Shown in pieces: positions 16,380 to 26,105 of a stretch of 52,904 nucleotides of DNA (the stretch's first letter is position 1; each line of letters starts with the position of its first letter). The notes under the pieces were generated by a model. It worked only from the letters and a program-made list of their open reading frames with translations. It did not search any database and was not told the origin of the DNA. The DNA is from Candidatus Gastranaerophilales bacterium (GTDB taxonomy: Bacteria > Cyanobacteriota > Vampirovibrionia > Gastranaerophilales > Gastranaerophilaceae). The translations under genes were made by a program, and so were the position numbers. The DNA lies in contig CALUSB010000011.1 in NCBI GenBank assembly GCA_944323335.1, positions 1 through 52,904 of the forward strand. Reading direction: 5' to 3'.

Positions 16380-17243
16380 TTATTTTATGTAGTCAAAAGC
16401 CAAATCAAGGGTATTTGCCTTTGCAACAATAGCGCTTGTTGAAATTATATCGACGCCTGTTTTTGCTATAGCTTCTACAGATTCAAGGTTAACCCCGCCG
16501 CTTGCCTCAACTATTGCTTTCTTGTCAATTAATTTAACGCACTCTGTCATATCTTCAGGCGACATATTATCAAGCATTATAATATCAGCACAAGCACTTA
16601 TTGCAGCTTTTACCTGCTCTATTGTGTCACATTCAACCTCAATTTTGTGAGCATGGGAAATATTTTCGCGAACTTTTTTCACCGCAGTTTCGATTGAACC
16701 GCCAAGAAGAGCTATATGATTGTCTTTGAGCATAACACAATCACTGAGGTTAAACCTGTGCAAATGCCCACCGCCCACTTTTACTGCGTATTTTTCAAAA
16801 ATTCTGAAGTTGGGAGTGTTTTTTCTTGTATCAACAACTCTTGCACCGTATTTTTGAGCAATATTTTGATACTTTCTTGTCATGGTGGCAATTCCGCTCA
16901 TTCTCTGAGTATAGTTAAGCGCCAATCTTTCACCTGTTAGAATATATCTTGCACAGCCTGAAATACGAGCAATTTTGTCGCCTTTTTTAATTTCATCGCC
17001 GTCGTTAAAATAAAACTCAACTTCGACTTTATCTTTTGCAAGAACTTCAAAGACCATTCTAAAAACGTCCGCTCCGCAGAAGACTCCGTCAGTCCTTGTA
17101 GTTAAGTATACGCAAAATTTTGCATCATCACTTAATGAAGCACAAACAGAATCGGTTGTAATATCGCCATATCCAATATCTTCAGATAAAGCAGCTTTTA
17201 TGTGCTCTTCTATCATAAAATCATTCAGCAAAAATTTCGCCAT
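16380..17243 (-). CDS. nadC: Nicotinate-nucleotide pyrophosphorylase (carboxylating)
   Basis: A 287-residue quinolinate phosphoribosyltransferase. It converts quinolinate and PRPP to nicotinate mononucleotide in de novo NAD synthesis. The early segment ALSEDIGYGDITTD, the DTRKNTPNFR substrate motif, the GGG.LHR..L.D..M.K.NH region and the barrel segments EVE and LDNM are all present. The start at 17243 is preferred because GAGGT lies 6 nt upstream; this overlaps the nadB 3' end by 23 bp, suggesting translational coupling. nadA is not in the window. Confidence 0.95.
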   Translation of the reverse strand: MAKFLLNDFMIEEHIKAALSEDIGYGDITTDSVCASLSDDAKFCVYLTTRTDGVFCGADVFRMVFEVLAKDKVEVEFYFNDGDEIKKGDKIARISGCARYILTGERLALNYTQRMSGIATMTRKYQNIAQKYGARVVDTRKNTPNFRIFEKYAVKVGGGHLHRFNLSDCVMLKDNHIALLGGSIETAVKKVRENISHAHKIEVECDTIEQVKAAISACADIIMLDNMSPEDMTECVKLIDKKAIVEASGGVNLESVEAIAKTGVDIISTSAIVAKANTLDLAFDYIK

Positions 17244-18867
17244 TTTCTACCTCACATTTTGACTCAATGGCATTATTTGCCACTTTATTTACAACTTCAG
17301 CGCACTGCGGAAAATCTTCCCTGTAGTGCGCACCCAAAGAATTTTCCCTTGCAAGTGCTGCCTCAACTATAAGCGAAGCCACAAGAATCATATTCTTTGT
17401 CTCATAGCACTCAATAATATGAGAACAAGTTGAAGAATTTAAAACTTTTGAAAGCTTGGCAAGCTCAACTTTGGCATTTGTGAGTTTTTCTTTATTTCTT
17501 ACAATTCCGACATTTTCCCACATAATTGTTTTGATATTGTTTTTAATTTCTTCAATGTCAGTATCTATAAAATCACAACAGTTATCGGTATCTTGAACAT
17601 ATTTATCAAGTATTGTTTTAACCTTTTCATCATAGTTTTTAGGTGCATCAAGATTTCTTTCGGATAGAAAATCTGCAAGCTCGTATGCCCCTGCAGCACA
17701 TTCAAGAAGAGAATTTGAGGCAAGTCTGTTTGCACCGTGAAAACCACTGCATGACGCTTCGCCTAAGGCGTAGAGATTTTCTATGGTTGTTTGTCCGTAG
17801 ATATTTGTTTTTATACCGCCCATAAAATAATGTGCAGCAGGCGAAACAGGTATCAAGCCGTCTGAAATATCAATATTATTCTCTTCGCAGCTTTTTGTAA
17901 TGTTTGGAAATCTGTTTCTGAAAAATTCTATCCCCATTTGTGAAATATCAAGAAAGACATTGTCATCGCCGTTTTTAATCATTGTAGAATATATAGCACG
18001 CGCTACAACATCTCTTGGTGCAAGTTCTCCTCTTGAATCAAAATCATGGGCAAAGTATTTGCCTTTTGAATCACAAAGTTTTGCACCCGCTCCTCTAACC
18101 GCTTCGGAAACTAAAGGCATGGTATTTTTGTTATTTAGCGCAAGAGCGGTAGGGTGAAACTGAACAAATTCCATATTTTCAACCTTTGCCCCTGCTCTAT
18201 AAGCAAGCGCTATACCATCACCTGTTACAACTTCGGGGTTTGTTGTATGAGCATACAACTGTCCGACTCCGCCGCTAGCGATTACAACAGCGTTAGAATA
18301 AACGGCTTCATAGGAATCTGCCTCGCGATTGTAGACTATAACACCTTTTGCACTGTTTGATTTATCAACAAGTATTTCAACCGCTGAGGTATTTTCATAA
18401 ACTTCTATTTCATCAGACTCTCTGACTCTTTGACACAATACATCTTCAATGGCTCTGCCTGTAGCGTCTTTAACGTGGAGAATTCTTGGAACACTGTGTG
18501 CCGCCTCAAGTGCAAAGCTTAATTTACCATCGGGCGTTTTATCAAACTCAACGCCTAAGTTAATTAAATCCTGAATAACGCAAGAAGAATTTTGTGAAAT
18601 AAATTTAACCGTATTAAAATCATTCAGCCCGCATCCTGCTTTAATTGTATCGCTGATGTGCGAGCTTATGGAATCATCCTTATTAAACTCGGGCAGAACT
18701 GCAACAATGCCGCCCTGAGCAAGACTTGAACCTGACTTATCAAGCTCCGATTTTGTTACGACTAATATGCCGTCATTTACATGCTTTTGCGATGCGATTT
18801 TAAGCGCGAGATACAGTCCTGCAACACCACTGCCAATTATAACTACAGAATATTTAGAATACTTCAT
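17221..18867 (-). CDS. nadB: L-aspartate oxidase
   Basis: A 548-residue flavoprotein that oxidises L-aspartate to iminoaspartate, the first step of de novo NAD synthesis. It has an N-terminal FAD motif (IIGSGVAGLYLALK), the GSS..AQGGI segment, a substrate region with HPTAL, and an ALGE.SCSGFHGANRLASNSLLE block. The C-terminal helical domain is complete. In an anaerobe, fumarate rather than oxygen would be the likely electron acceptor (established for E. coli NadB). AAGGA precedes the start. It is the first gene of a nadB-nadC pair. Confidence 0.95.
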   Translation of the reverse strand: MKYSKYSVVIIGSGVAGLYLALKIASQKHVNDGILVVTKSELDKSGSSLAQGGIVAVLPEFNKDDSISSHISDTIKAGCGLNDFNTVKFISQNSSCVIQDLINLGVEFDKTPDGKLSFALEAAHSVPRILHVKDATGRAIEDVLCQRVRESDEIEVYENTSAVEILVDKSNSAKGVIVYNREADSYEAVYSNAVVIASGGVGQLYAHTTNPEVVTGDGIALAYRAGAKVENMEFVQFHPTALALNNKNTMPLVSEAVRGAGAKLCDSKGKYFAHDFDSRGELAPRDVVARAIYSTMIKNGDDNVFLDISQMGIEFFRNRFPNITKSCEENNIDISDGLIPVSPAAHYFMGGIKTNIYGQTTIENLYALGEASCSGFHGANRLASNSLLECAAGAYELADFLSERNLDAPKNYDEKVKTILDKYVQDTDNCCDFIDTDIEEIKNNIKTIMWENVGIVRNKEKLTNAKVELAKLSKVLNSSTCSHIIECYETKNMILVASLIVEAALARENSLGAHYREDFPQCAEVVNKVANNAIESKCEVENGEIFAE

Positions 18868-18943
18868 TGTCGTCCTTTTTGTCGGAGTATCTAGTAATAT
18901 TTTAATACAAATATTCTCTTATTCCATATTATTTTATAAATAT

Positions 18944-19684
18944 TTAACCTTGATTAACCCCGGCGCCAAAAAGAGCAAAGTCATACTTAACAGGGTCATT
19001 TGGGTCAAATTCTTTTAATTTTTCGGTAAGTTCAAGCACGGACTTAAAGTCGTTTGCATTTCTTTTTAGCAACCCTAAAGAACGAGAAACTCTGCCCACA
19101 TGTACATCTAAGGGAATTAAGAGCTCATTTGTACCCATAAAATCCCACAAACCGATATCAACAGGCCCGCGCCTTACCATCCAGCGCAAAAACATATTTA
19201 GTCTTTTCATTGCCCCGCCTTTTTCGGGACGAGCAAAAAGATGACAAAAACCAAGCCCCGGTGGGCAATTCAGGCAAGAGTAAAAGTATTTACTTACAAA
19301 ATTAAGCATATCGCCATTTTTCTTACCTTCATAAAACAATTCCTCAAGCGAAATTTTATCTTTTTTGTATAGTTTTTCAAGAGAAGATAAAAAGCACACA
19401 AGGTCTATATCTTTTACAAATCTGTATACAAAACCTTCTACAAGCTCTTTGTTTTGAGAAAAATTTAAAACAAACTCATAGGGTTTATTTTCCATAACAT
19501 CAAAAAGGTTATCAAGCTTTGCAATAAAAGCTTCACGCTTGCCAAAAGCAAACAATGCCGCTATAAAAGAGGCGATTTCTATATCATTTTTATTTTTAAA
19601 TTTATGCGCAAAGCGCACCGGGTCGTTTTTTATAAAGTCTTTTGTCTCATATTTTTTTACAAGCTTATCAAGGTAGTCTTTCAT
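18944..19684 (-). CDS. TIGR02757/DUF2400 family protein
   Basis: A 246-residue protein matching the TIGR02757 family. The N-terminal part has D..RFAH.F and a FIAALFAFGKRE segment. The C-terminal part has GGAMKRLNMFLRWMVR, then a DVHVGRVSRSLGL stretch reminiscent of helix-hairpin-helix DNA glycosylase folds, and a final FALFGAGVNQG. The function is not established; a nucleic-acid role is inferred from the fold resemblance. Its start overlaps the tadA stop as ATGA, so the two are coupled. It is the last gene of a long minus-strand operon. Confidence 0.85.
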   Translation of the reverse strand: MKDYLDKLVKKYETKDFIKNDPVRFAHKFKNKNDIEIASFIAALFAFGKREAFIAKLDNLFDVMENKPYEFVLNFSQNKELVEGFVYRFVKDIDLVCFLSSLEKLYKKDKISLEELFYEGKKNGDMLNFVSKYFYSCLNCPPGLGFCHLFARPEKGGAMKRLNMFLRWMVRRGPVDIGLWDFMGTNELLIPLDVHVGRVSRSLGLLKRNANDFKSVLELTEKLKEFDPNDPVKYDFALFGAGVNQG

Positions 19685-20127
19685 TTTCTTAATTCCAAAA
19701 AATATTTTTCAAGAACTTTATTGCACTCATCCTCCATGATACCGCCAAAAACTTTTGGCTTAAAGTCGGAAATATTTACAAGATTGATTTTAGAGCCAAA
19801 AGCGCCGTATTTTGTATCATATGAACCAAAATAAATTTCATCAACTCTTGAGTTTAAAATAGCCCAAGCACACATCGGACAAGGCTCAAGCGTTACATAG
19901 AGCTTACAGCCACTTAAGCGCCAATTACTAAGGACTCTTGAGGCTTCCCTAAGTGCTGAAATTTCAGCATGAGCGCTTATGTTGTTTGTCTTTTCTCTTG
20001 TGTTTACCGCTTTTGCAATAACTTTTGAACCTTTGACTATAACACAACCTACAGGTATGTCTTTGCCTGAGGTCAGTGCCATATCAAGAGCTAATTGCAT
20101 ATATTCTTTATTATTCGACATAATCAT
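19681..20127 (-). CDS. tadA: tRNA(adenine34) deaminase
   Basis: A 148-residue zinc-dependent deaminase that converts A34 to inosine in tRNA-Arg(ACG). The catalytic HAE motif (SAHAEISAL) and the PCPMC zinc ligands in LEPCPMCAWAI are intact, followed by the typical GAFGSKINL segment. The 5' end overlaps the histidine kinase gene. An internal ATG at 20121 is an equally possible start, and neither has a good ribosome site, so translation is probably coupled to the upstream gene. Confidence 0.92.
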   Translation of the reverse strand: MIMSNNKEYMQLALDMALTSGKDIPVGCVIVKGSKVIAKAVNTREKTNNISAHAEISALREASRVLSNWRLSGCKLYVTLEPCPMCAWAILNSRVDEIYFGSYDTKYGAFGSKINLVNISDFKPKVFGGIMEDECNKVLEKYFLELRK

Positions 20128-21763
20128 TAAAAACTAAAGACAAGTTGAAATAATTATCTTCACAATCAAGTATTATATCTATATTCATAGCTGCACAAAG
20201 CCCTTTAACAATATACAGACCAAGCCCCGTACCTCTTGTGGTGCGAGTAAGCTCGGAATCCATACGAATAAACTTGTCAAAGAGTTTTTCTTTCATATCC
20301 TCGGGAATTGGCTGCGTCTTGTTTGCTATAGATACACAAGGACGGCCCGAAACATTTGCGGCGTATATTTTTATCGGCTCATTATCCTGATTATACTTAA
20401 CCGCATTATCACACAGGTTAACTAAAACCTGCTCTAATCTGTCACTGTCGGCGTATACCTCTTTTAGCTCGGGGGATATTTTTACGTCAAACTTTGAATT
20501 ATTAGAGTTAGCGTATAGTATTGAATTTTCTATTGCTTCACCAAGGTTAATTTCAACCTTATTTAATTGAATACTAAAGCTTTCTATCTCAGGAACTACA
20601 AGCAAATCTTCAACCATTCTTGAAAGTCTTTGAGCTTGTTGTTTGATAATTTTTAGCGATTTTATTCTTGTTTCATCGTCAATTTTTATATCATGGCGCA
20701 AAAGCCTGCTTGAGTAGCCCACAATACTTGTAAGAGGGGTTCTAAACTCGTGACTTATAGCATTTACAAGGTTTGTTCTAAAATCGTTCAAGCGCTCAAG
20801 TTCGATATTTTTTTCCGATAAATCCTGATAAGATTGATGAATCTTTTTTGCCATATAGTTGAACTCTTTTGCGAGAAAAACAATCTCATGCGGGGTAAAA
20901 GCACTTTTTAAAAGGTGGATTTTTCTCTCATAACTGCCTTTTGATATTGCAATAATACCTTTAAACAACTGCCTTATGTTGATATACAGGTAAAAAGTGT
21001 AAATACCGACTATTGCAATTATGAAAAACGCCGCAAGGGAAAGCGAGAGGATTATTCTAAATCTTGCTTTATCAATCGTAGCGTTTGTAATGTTTTCCGT
21101 TGTATTTACAATTACTGTCCAGTCAGGGTTTTCAAGCGCATAGTAAGCGCTCGGCTGGTTTTTGTACTTGTTAAACAAATCGGGAAACTCAAGTTTTTTA
21201 TTTTGAGGAAGATTTTTTAGTAAGCGCTCAAACTCGGGAGCGTCAACAGTATTTGTTGCAACAAGAGAATTATCCTTTGCAACAATATAAATCTGACGTT
21301 TTTCGTCTTTATATCTTTCAGACACAGCATTTTGCATATCTGTAGCATCAAGCAGCGCCACAAGCGAGTACTCGTCATTTATATCACTGTGCAGTTTTAT
21401 TTTTGAAGTTTCTTTGTCAAAAGCGTACACTTCACTTGGAACTTTAGATTTTTCAACTATATCAAGGTTGCTTATAATACTGTTTTTTCTCTCAACTTCA
21501 GATAAAAAATCGGCTCTATCTGATGCATAAGGAATAAAAGTAATAGCATCTGCCACCTGATTAAGAGCGTCTTGAGAGGATTTTAAGTAAGCCTGAACAT
21601 TTTCACCAATTGTGCGCGACATCTCAAGAGCACTGTAGTTAAGTTCTTTTCTCACAGACTGTTGAGAAATATTTGAAATAATAAGCCCTATTGTAACAAA
21701 GGGTATAAGAACCGCAAAAAGCAGTACTATTATTATCTGTTGGGCGATTTTAAGCCTTTGCAT
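20111..21763 (-). CDS. Membrane sensor histidine kinase
   Basis: A 550-residue sensor kinase. Transmembrane helix 1 (about 10-30), an extracytoplasmic sensing region of roughly 200 residues (Cache-like by size and position), transmembrane helix 2 (about 230-252), and a HAMP-like linker precede the kinase core. The phosphoacceptor H-box is ISHEFRTPLTSIVGY, the N-box DRLEQVLVNLCDNAVKYN and the G-box GTGLGLYIV. The ATG overlaps the stop of the response regulator (TAATG), so they form a coupled two-component system. The signal is not predictable. Confidence 0.92.
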   Translation of the reverse strand: MQRLKIAQQIIIVLLFAVLIPFVTIGLIISNISQQSVRKELNYSALEMSRTIGENVQAYLKSSQDALNQVADAITFIPYASDRADFLSEVERKNSIISNLDIVEKSKVPSEVYAFDKETSKIKLHSDINDEYSLVALLDATDMQNAVSERYKDEKRQIYIVAKDNSLVATNTVDAPEFERLLKNLPQNKKLEFPDLFNKYKNQPSAYYALENPDWTVIVNTTENITNATIDKARFRIILSLSLAAFFIIAIVGIYTFYLYINIRQLFKGIIAISKGSYERKIHLLKSAFTPHEIVFLAKEFNYMAKKIHQSYQDLSEKNIELERLNDFRTNLVNAISHEFRTPLTSIVGYSSRLLRHDIKIDDETRIKSLKIIKQQAQRLSRMVEDLLVVPEIESFSIQLNKVEINLGEAIENSILYANSNNSKFDVKISPELKEVYADSDRLEQVLVNLCDNAVKYNQDNEPIKIYAANVSGRPCVSIANKTQPIPEDMKEKLFDKFIRMDSELTRTTRGTGLGLYIVKGLCAAMNIDIILDCEDNYFNLSLVFNDYVE

Positions 21764-22485
21764 TAAGCTTCCTCCAAAGAACCAAAGGGTGTTAATTTAT
21801 AACCCACATTTGTTACCGTATGTAAGTATTTTGGCTTTCTTGTGTCCTCTTCGATTTTTTGCCTTAAAGAACCCACATGCACTCTAACCATACGGACATC
21901 TTCATCCGACCCGTAACCCCAGACCTCATCAAGCAAAGTGGCAAGCGTTACAGGATTATTCAGGTGCTGCATAAGACAGTATAGAATCTCAAACTCGGTT
22001 GGGGTAAGTTTTTTCTTCTTGTCTTGAATAACTGCCTCAAGTGAATCGGGCAGAATCTCAATGTCGCCGGCCCTTAGAACTTCTTTAGAATTTGTTTCAT
22101 CGGAAGAATTTTCGCTGCGGCGAAGAAGAGCTCTGATGTGCAGCAGAACTTCCTGAACATCAAAAGGTTTAACAAGATAGTCATCCGCACCACAGTCAAA
22201 GCCCTCTGTTTTATCGTTAATTGTACCCTTGGCCGTGAGCATAAGAATAGGAACTGCAGGCTTTACAAGCCTTATATTTTTGCAGACGTCATAGCCGTTC
22301 ATCTTTGGCATCATTACATCAAGCAAAATAAGGTCATAGTTGTTCTCTAGTGCCTTTTTAAGACCTGCCTCGCCGTCTGAAGCGCTATCTACAATATATC
22401 CGCTCTGAGCAATATCAAAAGTCAAAAGCTCCCTTATTTGCTCATCATCATCTACTACCAGTAACCTTTTATTTGTTTTTGTCAT
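21763..22485 (-). CDS. OmpR/PhoB-family response regulator
   Basis: A 240-residue DNA-binding response regulator. The receiver domain has the acidic pair in LVVDDDEQ, the phosphoacceptor Asp in LILLDVMMPKMNGYD, and the conserved Thr/Lys positions (LTAKG, DYLVKPF). A winged-helix output domain follows, with LTPTEFEILYCLM and a VRMVRVHVGSLRQKIE recognition region. The start at 22485 has AAGGT upstream and lies 7 nt after the SPFH gene stop. It is paired with the histidine kinase gene that follows. Confidence 0.94.
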   Translation of the reverse strand: MTKTNKRLLVVDDDEQIRELLTFDIAQSGYIVDSASDGEAGLKKALENNYDLILLDVMMPKMNGYDVCKNIRLVKPAVPILMLTAKGTINDKTEGFDCGADDYLVKPFDVQEVLLHIRALLRRSENSSDETNSKEVLRAGDIEILPDSLEAVIQDKKKKLTPTEFEILYCLMQHLNNPVTLATLLDEVWGYGSDEDVRMVRVHVGSLRQKIEEDTRKPKYLHTVTNVGYKLTPFGSLEEA

Positions 22486-22492
22486 AATTACC

Positions 22493-23461
22493 TTACTTTT
22501 TGTCAAACATCTGTTTAATGCCGTCAACAGAGCTTAAAATACCCGTTGCTTCATATGGCATATAAACAACTTTATTATCTTTGCCGCTTGTAATATCTTG
22601 AAGAGTTTCAATATATTTCATAGCGATTAAGTACTTATCAGGCTGTCCGTTTCCACTTAGCGCCTCAATAATATTTCTTATGGCTTGCGCTTCACCCTCT
22701 GCCTCTCTTATACGGGCTTGAGCCTTACCCTCTGCCACAAGGATTTCAGCCTGCTTTTCACCTTCGGCTTTGTTTATTTGACTTTCTTTAACACCCTCAG
22801 CCTCAAGGATAGCAGCTTTTTTAAGACCCTCAGCCTCAAGGATAGCCGCACGCCTGTCACGTTCAGCTTTCATTTGCTTTTCCATGGCGTTTTGAATTTC
22901 TTTAGGCGGGATAATATCTTGGAGCTCAACCCTGTTTATCTTAACACCCCATTTATTTGTAGCGTCATCCAATATGGCCCTTAGTTTTTCATTAATTATG
23001 TCACGAGAGGTAAATGTTGTATCTAAATCCATCTCCCCTATTACGTTTCTAAGAGTTGTTTGAGTTAATTTTTCAATAGCCTCGGGCAGATTTTCAATTT
23101 CATACACAGCACTTTTTGGGTCAATAATTTGAAAATACAAAAGCGCATTTATTGAAATTGTAACATTATCTTTTGTAATTACGTTTTGACGGGGAAAATC
23201 AAAAACACTTTCTCTTAAATCTATTTTATCAACAGTAGAATAAACACTGTAAGATTCGCCGTTTGCAAGTCTTAAAACCTTTTTCCAATGCACGCCGCGA
23301 ACAGTGTCCACAAAAGGAACAATAAACTGCAGCCCGGGGTGCAAAATGCGGTTAAAGCGACCCAAACGCTCAATTATCATTACCTGAGCCTGATTAACAA
23401 TTTTAAATCCGCTGAGGAAAAATACCACAACGAGTACTACAAAAATCAAAAATAAAATCAT
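22493..23461 (-). CDS. SPFH/stomatin-like membrane protein (QmcA type)
   Basis: A 322-residue protein with one N-terminal membrane helix (about 1-20) and an SPFH/PHB domain (RLGRFNRILHPGL..IVPFVD near the start). It also has a characteristic long Ala/Glu/Lys-rich coiled coil (about 185-265) with imperfect repeats of the type AILEAEG. It oligomerises into membrane rings and organises membrane microdomains or controls FtsH-type proteolysis. It is co-transcribed with its usual partner, the upstream NfeD-like gene. AAGGAG precedes the start. Confidence 0.93.
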   Translation of the reverse strand: MILFLIFVVLVVVFFLSGFKIVNQAQVMIIERLGRFNRILHPGLQFIVPFVDTVRGVHWKKVLRLANGESYSVYSTVDKIDLRESVFDFPRQNVITKDNVTISINALLYFQIIDPKSAVYEIENLPEAIEKLTQTTLRNVIGEMDLDTTFTSRDIINEKLRAILDDATNKWGVKINRVELQDIIPPKEIQNAMEKQMKAERDRRAAILEAEGLKKAAILEAEGVKESQINKAEGEKQAEILVAEGKAQARIREAEGEAQAIRNIIEALSGNGQPDKYLIAMKYIETLQDITSGKDNKVVYMPYEATGILSSVDGIKQMFDKK

Positions 23462-23464
23462 TAT

Positions 23465-23911
23465 TTACTCCTTACTAATCTTCTCAACGTACATAATCAG
23501 GCTTTCATTTTTTACAATTTTAACTATTTCGCCTTCTTTAATTTCTTCTCCGTTAATTGATTTTGCCTGCCAAACTTCGCCGTAGATTTTAATTGAACCA
23601 ATGCCGTCAGTGTTTTTGACACCGATATCTTTAAGAACCAAGGCCTCGTTTTCAATATACTTGGCGTCAACCCCTGTTTGCTCGTCGCCTGTTTCTTTTT
23701 TTCTCATAAAAGGGCGTGCGGTAATATAAAACAACACAGCAAAAAGAGCAAACATGCCGCCTTGAATCCAGTAGTTATCAGGGTATTTAAAAGCGGCTAT
23801 TGCAGCAAAAAACGCAGCACCGCCAAGCGGCAGAAAGAACATGGAGGGAGTCATAATTTCTATAAAAAGAAAAACAAATCCGACCAAAGCCCATATTTTG
23901 TATATTTCCAT
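23465..23911 (-). CDS. NfeD-like membrane protein
   Basis: A 148-residue short NfeD protein. Hydrophobic segments in the first 75 residues (at least two helices, with IEIMTPSMFFLPLGGAAFF typical of the family) are followed by a soluble OB-fold domain (IGSIKIYGEVWQAKS, then EGEIVKIVK). It lies 3 bp upstream of the SPFH gene, the standard NfeD-SPFH gene pair. It has an AGGGG ribosome site. Confidence 0.92.
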   Translation of the reverse strand: MEIYKIWALVGFVFLFIEIMTPSMFFLPLGGAAFFAAIAAFKYPDNYWIQGGMFALFAVLFYITARPFMRKKETGDEQTGVDAKYIENEALVLKDIGVKNTDGIGSIKIYGEVWQAKSINGEEIKEGEIVKIVKNESLIMYVEKISKE

Positions 23912-23966
23912 AATTTACCCCTTATCTGTATTACACAAGTCTAGTGGTTTTTATGGCATGTGTCAA

Positions 23967-25340
23967 TTAGCGAGATGCTATTACTCTGGCTACATGAACA
24001 CCTGACGCGCTTGCTTGCATTAAGCCCCTTGTAACACCGGCACCGTCGCCTATTGTGAAGAGATTTTTAACTCCTTGAGTTTCAAGTTCATTTGTTAAAA
24101 GAACACGTGCGGAGTAGAATTTAACCTCAACACCGTATAAAAGGGTATATCTTGAAGCAACACCGGGGGCGATTTTATCTAATGCATAGAGCATTTCAAT
24201 AATGCTTAAAAGTTGTCTGTAGGGAAGCACAAGGCTTAAGTCCCCGGGGGTAGCGCAAGTAAGCGTTGGAGTTATTATGCTCTCTTTAATTCTTTGAGCA
24301 GTCGAGCGTCTGCCGTCGAGCAGGTCGCCGAATCTTTGAACCAAAATACCGCCGCCCAGCATATTTGCAAGGCTTGCGATGTGTTGACCGTATTTAATAG
24401 GTTCTTTAAAGGGTTCAGTGAATTTCTTTGACACAAGGAGTGCAAAGTTTGTATTATCGGTCTTTTTGTTTGCGTACGAGTGCCCGTTAACAGTTGAAAT
24501 ACCGTTGTAGTTTTCATTTACAACTTCGCCGTTAGGATTCATACAGAATGTTCTTACTTCATCGCCAAAAGTAGGAGAATGATAGATTAATTTTGACTCG
24601 TAAAGTCTTGATGTAATAGGCTCCATAACAGCAGCGGGAAGTTCAACACGAACGCCCACATCAACCGCGTTATTTACCATGCCTATTTTATTTTTTGCAA
24701 ATTCATGAGTCAGCCAATCTGCACCCTCACGACCGGGGGCAACAACAATGTAATCTGCTAAAATTTTATCACCAGTATTTGTAACAAAGCCTTTTACCTG
24801 TTCGTTTTCAACAATTAAGCTTTCAACTTTTTGGTTGTTAATTATGGTGATTTTTTCATCCAAATAATCCTGCATATGTTTTAATACATGTAAAGAACGC
24901 TCTGTACCGAGGTGTCTTACGGGAGAATGTACAAGTTTAAGTTCGGCAAGTGTTGCAGCGCGTTCAATATCGGCGAATTCTTCTCTGTTTGTACCGTAAA
25001 CAACTTCTGTTGCACCATGCTCAAGGTATAATTGGTCACAGTAAGAAATAAGGTCTTCTACCTCTTTATATGACATATAATCTACCAAGTGACCGCCAAC
25101 ATCGGGGGTTAGGGTTAATTTACCGTCCGAAAAAGCACCAGCACCGCCCCAACCGCAGAGAAGTCCGCAGTTTTTACAATTTACACACTGCTTTAAACCT
25201 TCTCTCATCGGGCATTTTCTGTTTTCAATTTTACTGCCTTTTTCAATTAAAACCACTTTCCAATCGGGTTTAAGCTTGGTTATCTCAAGAGCAGTAAAAA
25301 TTCCCGCAGGGCCGCCACCGATAATTGCAACATTATACAT
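23967..25340 (-). CDS. Predicted FAD-dependent dehydrogenase (COG2509 type)
   Basis: A 457-residue flavoprotein with an N-terminal GGGPAGIF FAD motif and an early four-Cys stretch (RKCPMREGLKQCVNCKNCG) ahead of GWGGAGAFSDGKLTL. That arrangement is typical of the uncharacterised COG2509 dehydrogenases. The C-terminal FAD segment is FTIGDGAGVTRGLMQASASG. The substrate is unknown. It stands at the head of a minus-strand block leading to NfeD/SPFH. AAGGAAG precedes the start. Confidence 0.88.
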   Translation of the reverse strand: MYNVAIIGGGPAGIFTALEITKLKPDWKVVLIEKGSKIENRKCPMREGLKQCVNCKNCGLLCGWGGAGAFSDGKLTLTPDVGGHLVDYMSYKEVEDLISYCDQLYLEHGATEVVYGTNREEFADIERAATLAELKLVHSPVRHLGTERSLHVLKHMQDYLDEKITIINNQKVESLIVENEQVKGFVTNTGDKILADYIVVAPGREGADWLTHEFAKNKIGMVNNAVDVGVRVELPAAVMEPITSRLYESKLIYHSPTFGDEVRTFCMNPNGEVVNENYNGISTVNGHSYANKKTDNTNFALLVSKKFTEPFKEPIKYGQHIASLANMLGGGILVQRFGDLLDGRRSTAQRIKESIITPTLTCATPGDLSLVLPYRQLLSIIEMLYALDKIAPGVASRYTLLYGVEVKFYSARVLLTNELETQGVKNLFTIGDGAGVTRGLMQASASGVHVARVIASR

Positions 25341-25432
25341 AATTAAAAACTTCCTTTATTACTTACCAAACAGGGCAAAAAACCCACCAAGAGCAATTAT
25401 ACTACAAACAAATTATTTAAAAGTATTTAGAG

Positions 25433-25462
25433 TTGAATTTTTAACATTTTTAATAATATAAT
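25433..25462 (+). promoter_or_regulatory. Predicted sigma-70 promoter of clpP
   Basis: TTGAAT (25433-25438), 18-bp spacer, TATAAT (25457-25462). The predicted start leaves a leader of about 20 nt that carries the GAGG ribosome site of clpP. Confidence 0.55.
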
Positions 25463-25490
25463 AGGGAGTAATATTTTTTGAGGGTAGCAA

Positions 25491-26105
25491 ATGAACGAGT
25501 ATAAAATTATTGACTATGTCCCTACGGTAATTGAATCTTCTTCAAGAGGAGAAAGGTCTTTTGACATATTTTCAAGACTTCTAAGGGAAAGGATAATTTT
25601 TCTCGGTTCAGAGATTGATGATGATGTTGCAAACTCAGTTGTAGCGCAACTTTTGCTCTTAGATAGCGAAAATCCTGAAAAAGATATTATGCTCTATATT
25701 AACTCTCCCGGCGGAGTTATAACTGCAGGACTTGCGATTTATGACACCATGCAGTTAATAAAAGCTGATGTTTCAACAATTTGTCTTGGTGACGCTGCAT
25801 CAATGGGTGCGTTTTTGCTCTCAGGCGGTACAAAAGGCAAACGTCTTGCGCTGCCAAATTCAAGAATTATGATTCACCAACCTTTAGGCGGTGCTAAGGG
25901 TCAGGCAACCGATATTGAAATTGAAGCAAAAGAAATTTTAAGAATGAAAACCATGCTAAACGAGCTTATGGCAGCACATACGGGTCAAAAGGTTGAAAAA
26001 ATTAAAAAAGACACGGAACGCGACAACTTTATGACAGCTCAAGAGGCTCTTGAATACGGGCTTATAGATAGAATTATCTCAAGAGATAATCTAGAGAACA
26101 ACTAA
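25491..26105 (+). CDS. clpP: ATP-dependent Clp protease proteolytic subunit
   Basis: A 204-residue serine peptidase. The catalytic triad is Ser104 (DAASMGAF), His129 (MIHQPLGG) and Asp178 (DTERDNF), with spacings of 25 and 49 residues as in E. coli ClpP. The oxyanion SPGG segment is present. It forms the tetradecameric chamber of ClpXP/ClpAP. No clpX follows; the next gene is convergent and its stop overlaps clpP by 4 bp (CTAA). Confidence 0.97.
   Translation: MNEYKIIDYVPTVIESSSRGERSFDIFSRLLRERIIFLGSEIDDDVANSVVAQLLLLDSENPEKDIMLYINSPGGVITAGLAIYDTMQLIKADVSTICLGDAASMGAFLLSGGTKGKRLALPNSRIMIHQPLGGAKGQATDIEIEAKEILRMKTMLNELMAAHTGQKVEKIKKDTERDNFMTAQEALEYGLIDRIISRDNLENN

Noticed and set aside
22745-22860. 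Repetitive coding sequence in the SPFH gene that looks like a short tandem DNA repeat
   Set aside because: It encodes the usual Ala/Glu/Lys coiled-coil repeats of the SPFH family, so it is protein-level repetition, not a CRISPR or mobile repeat.
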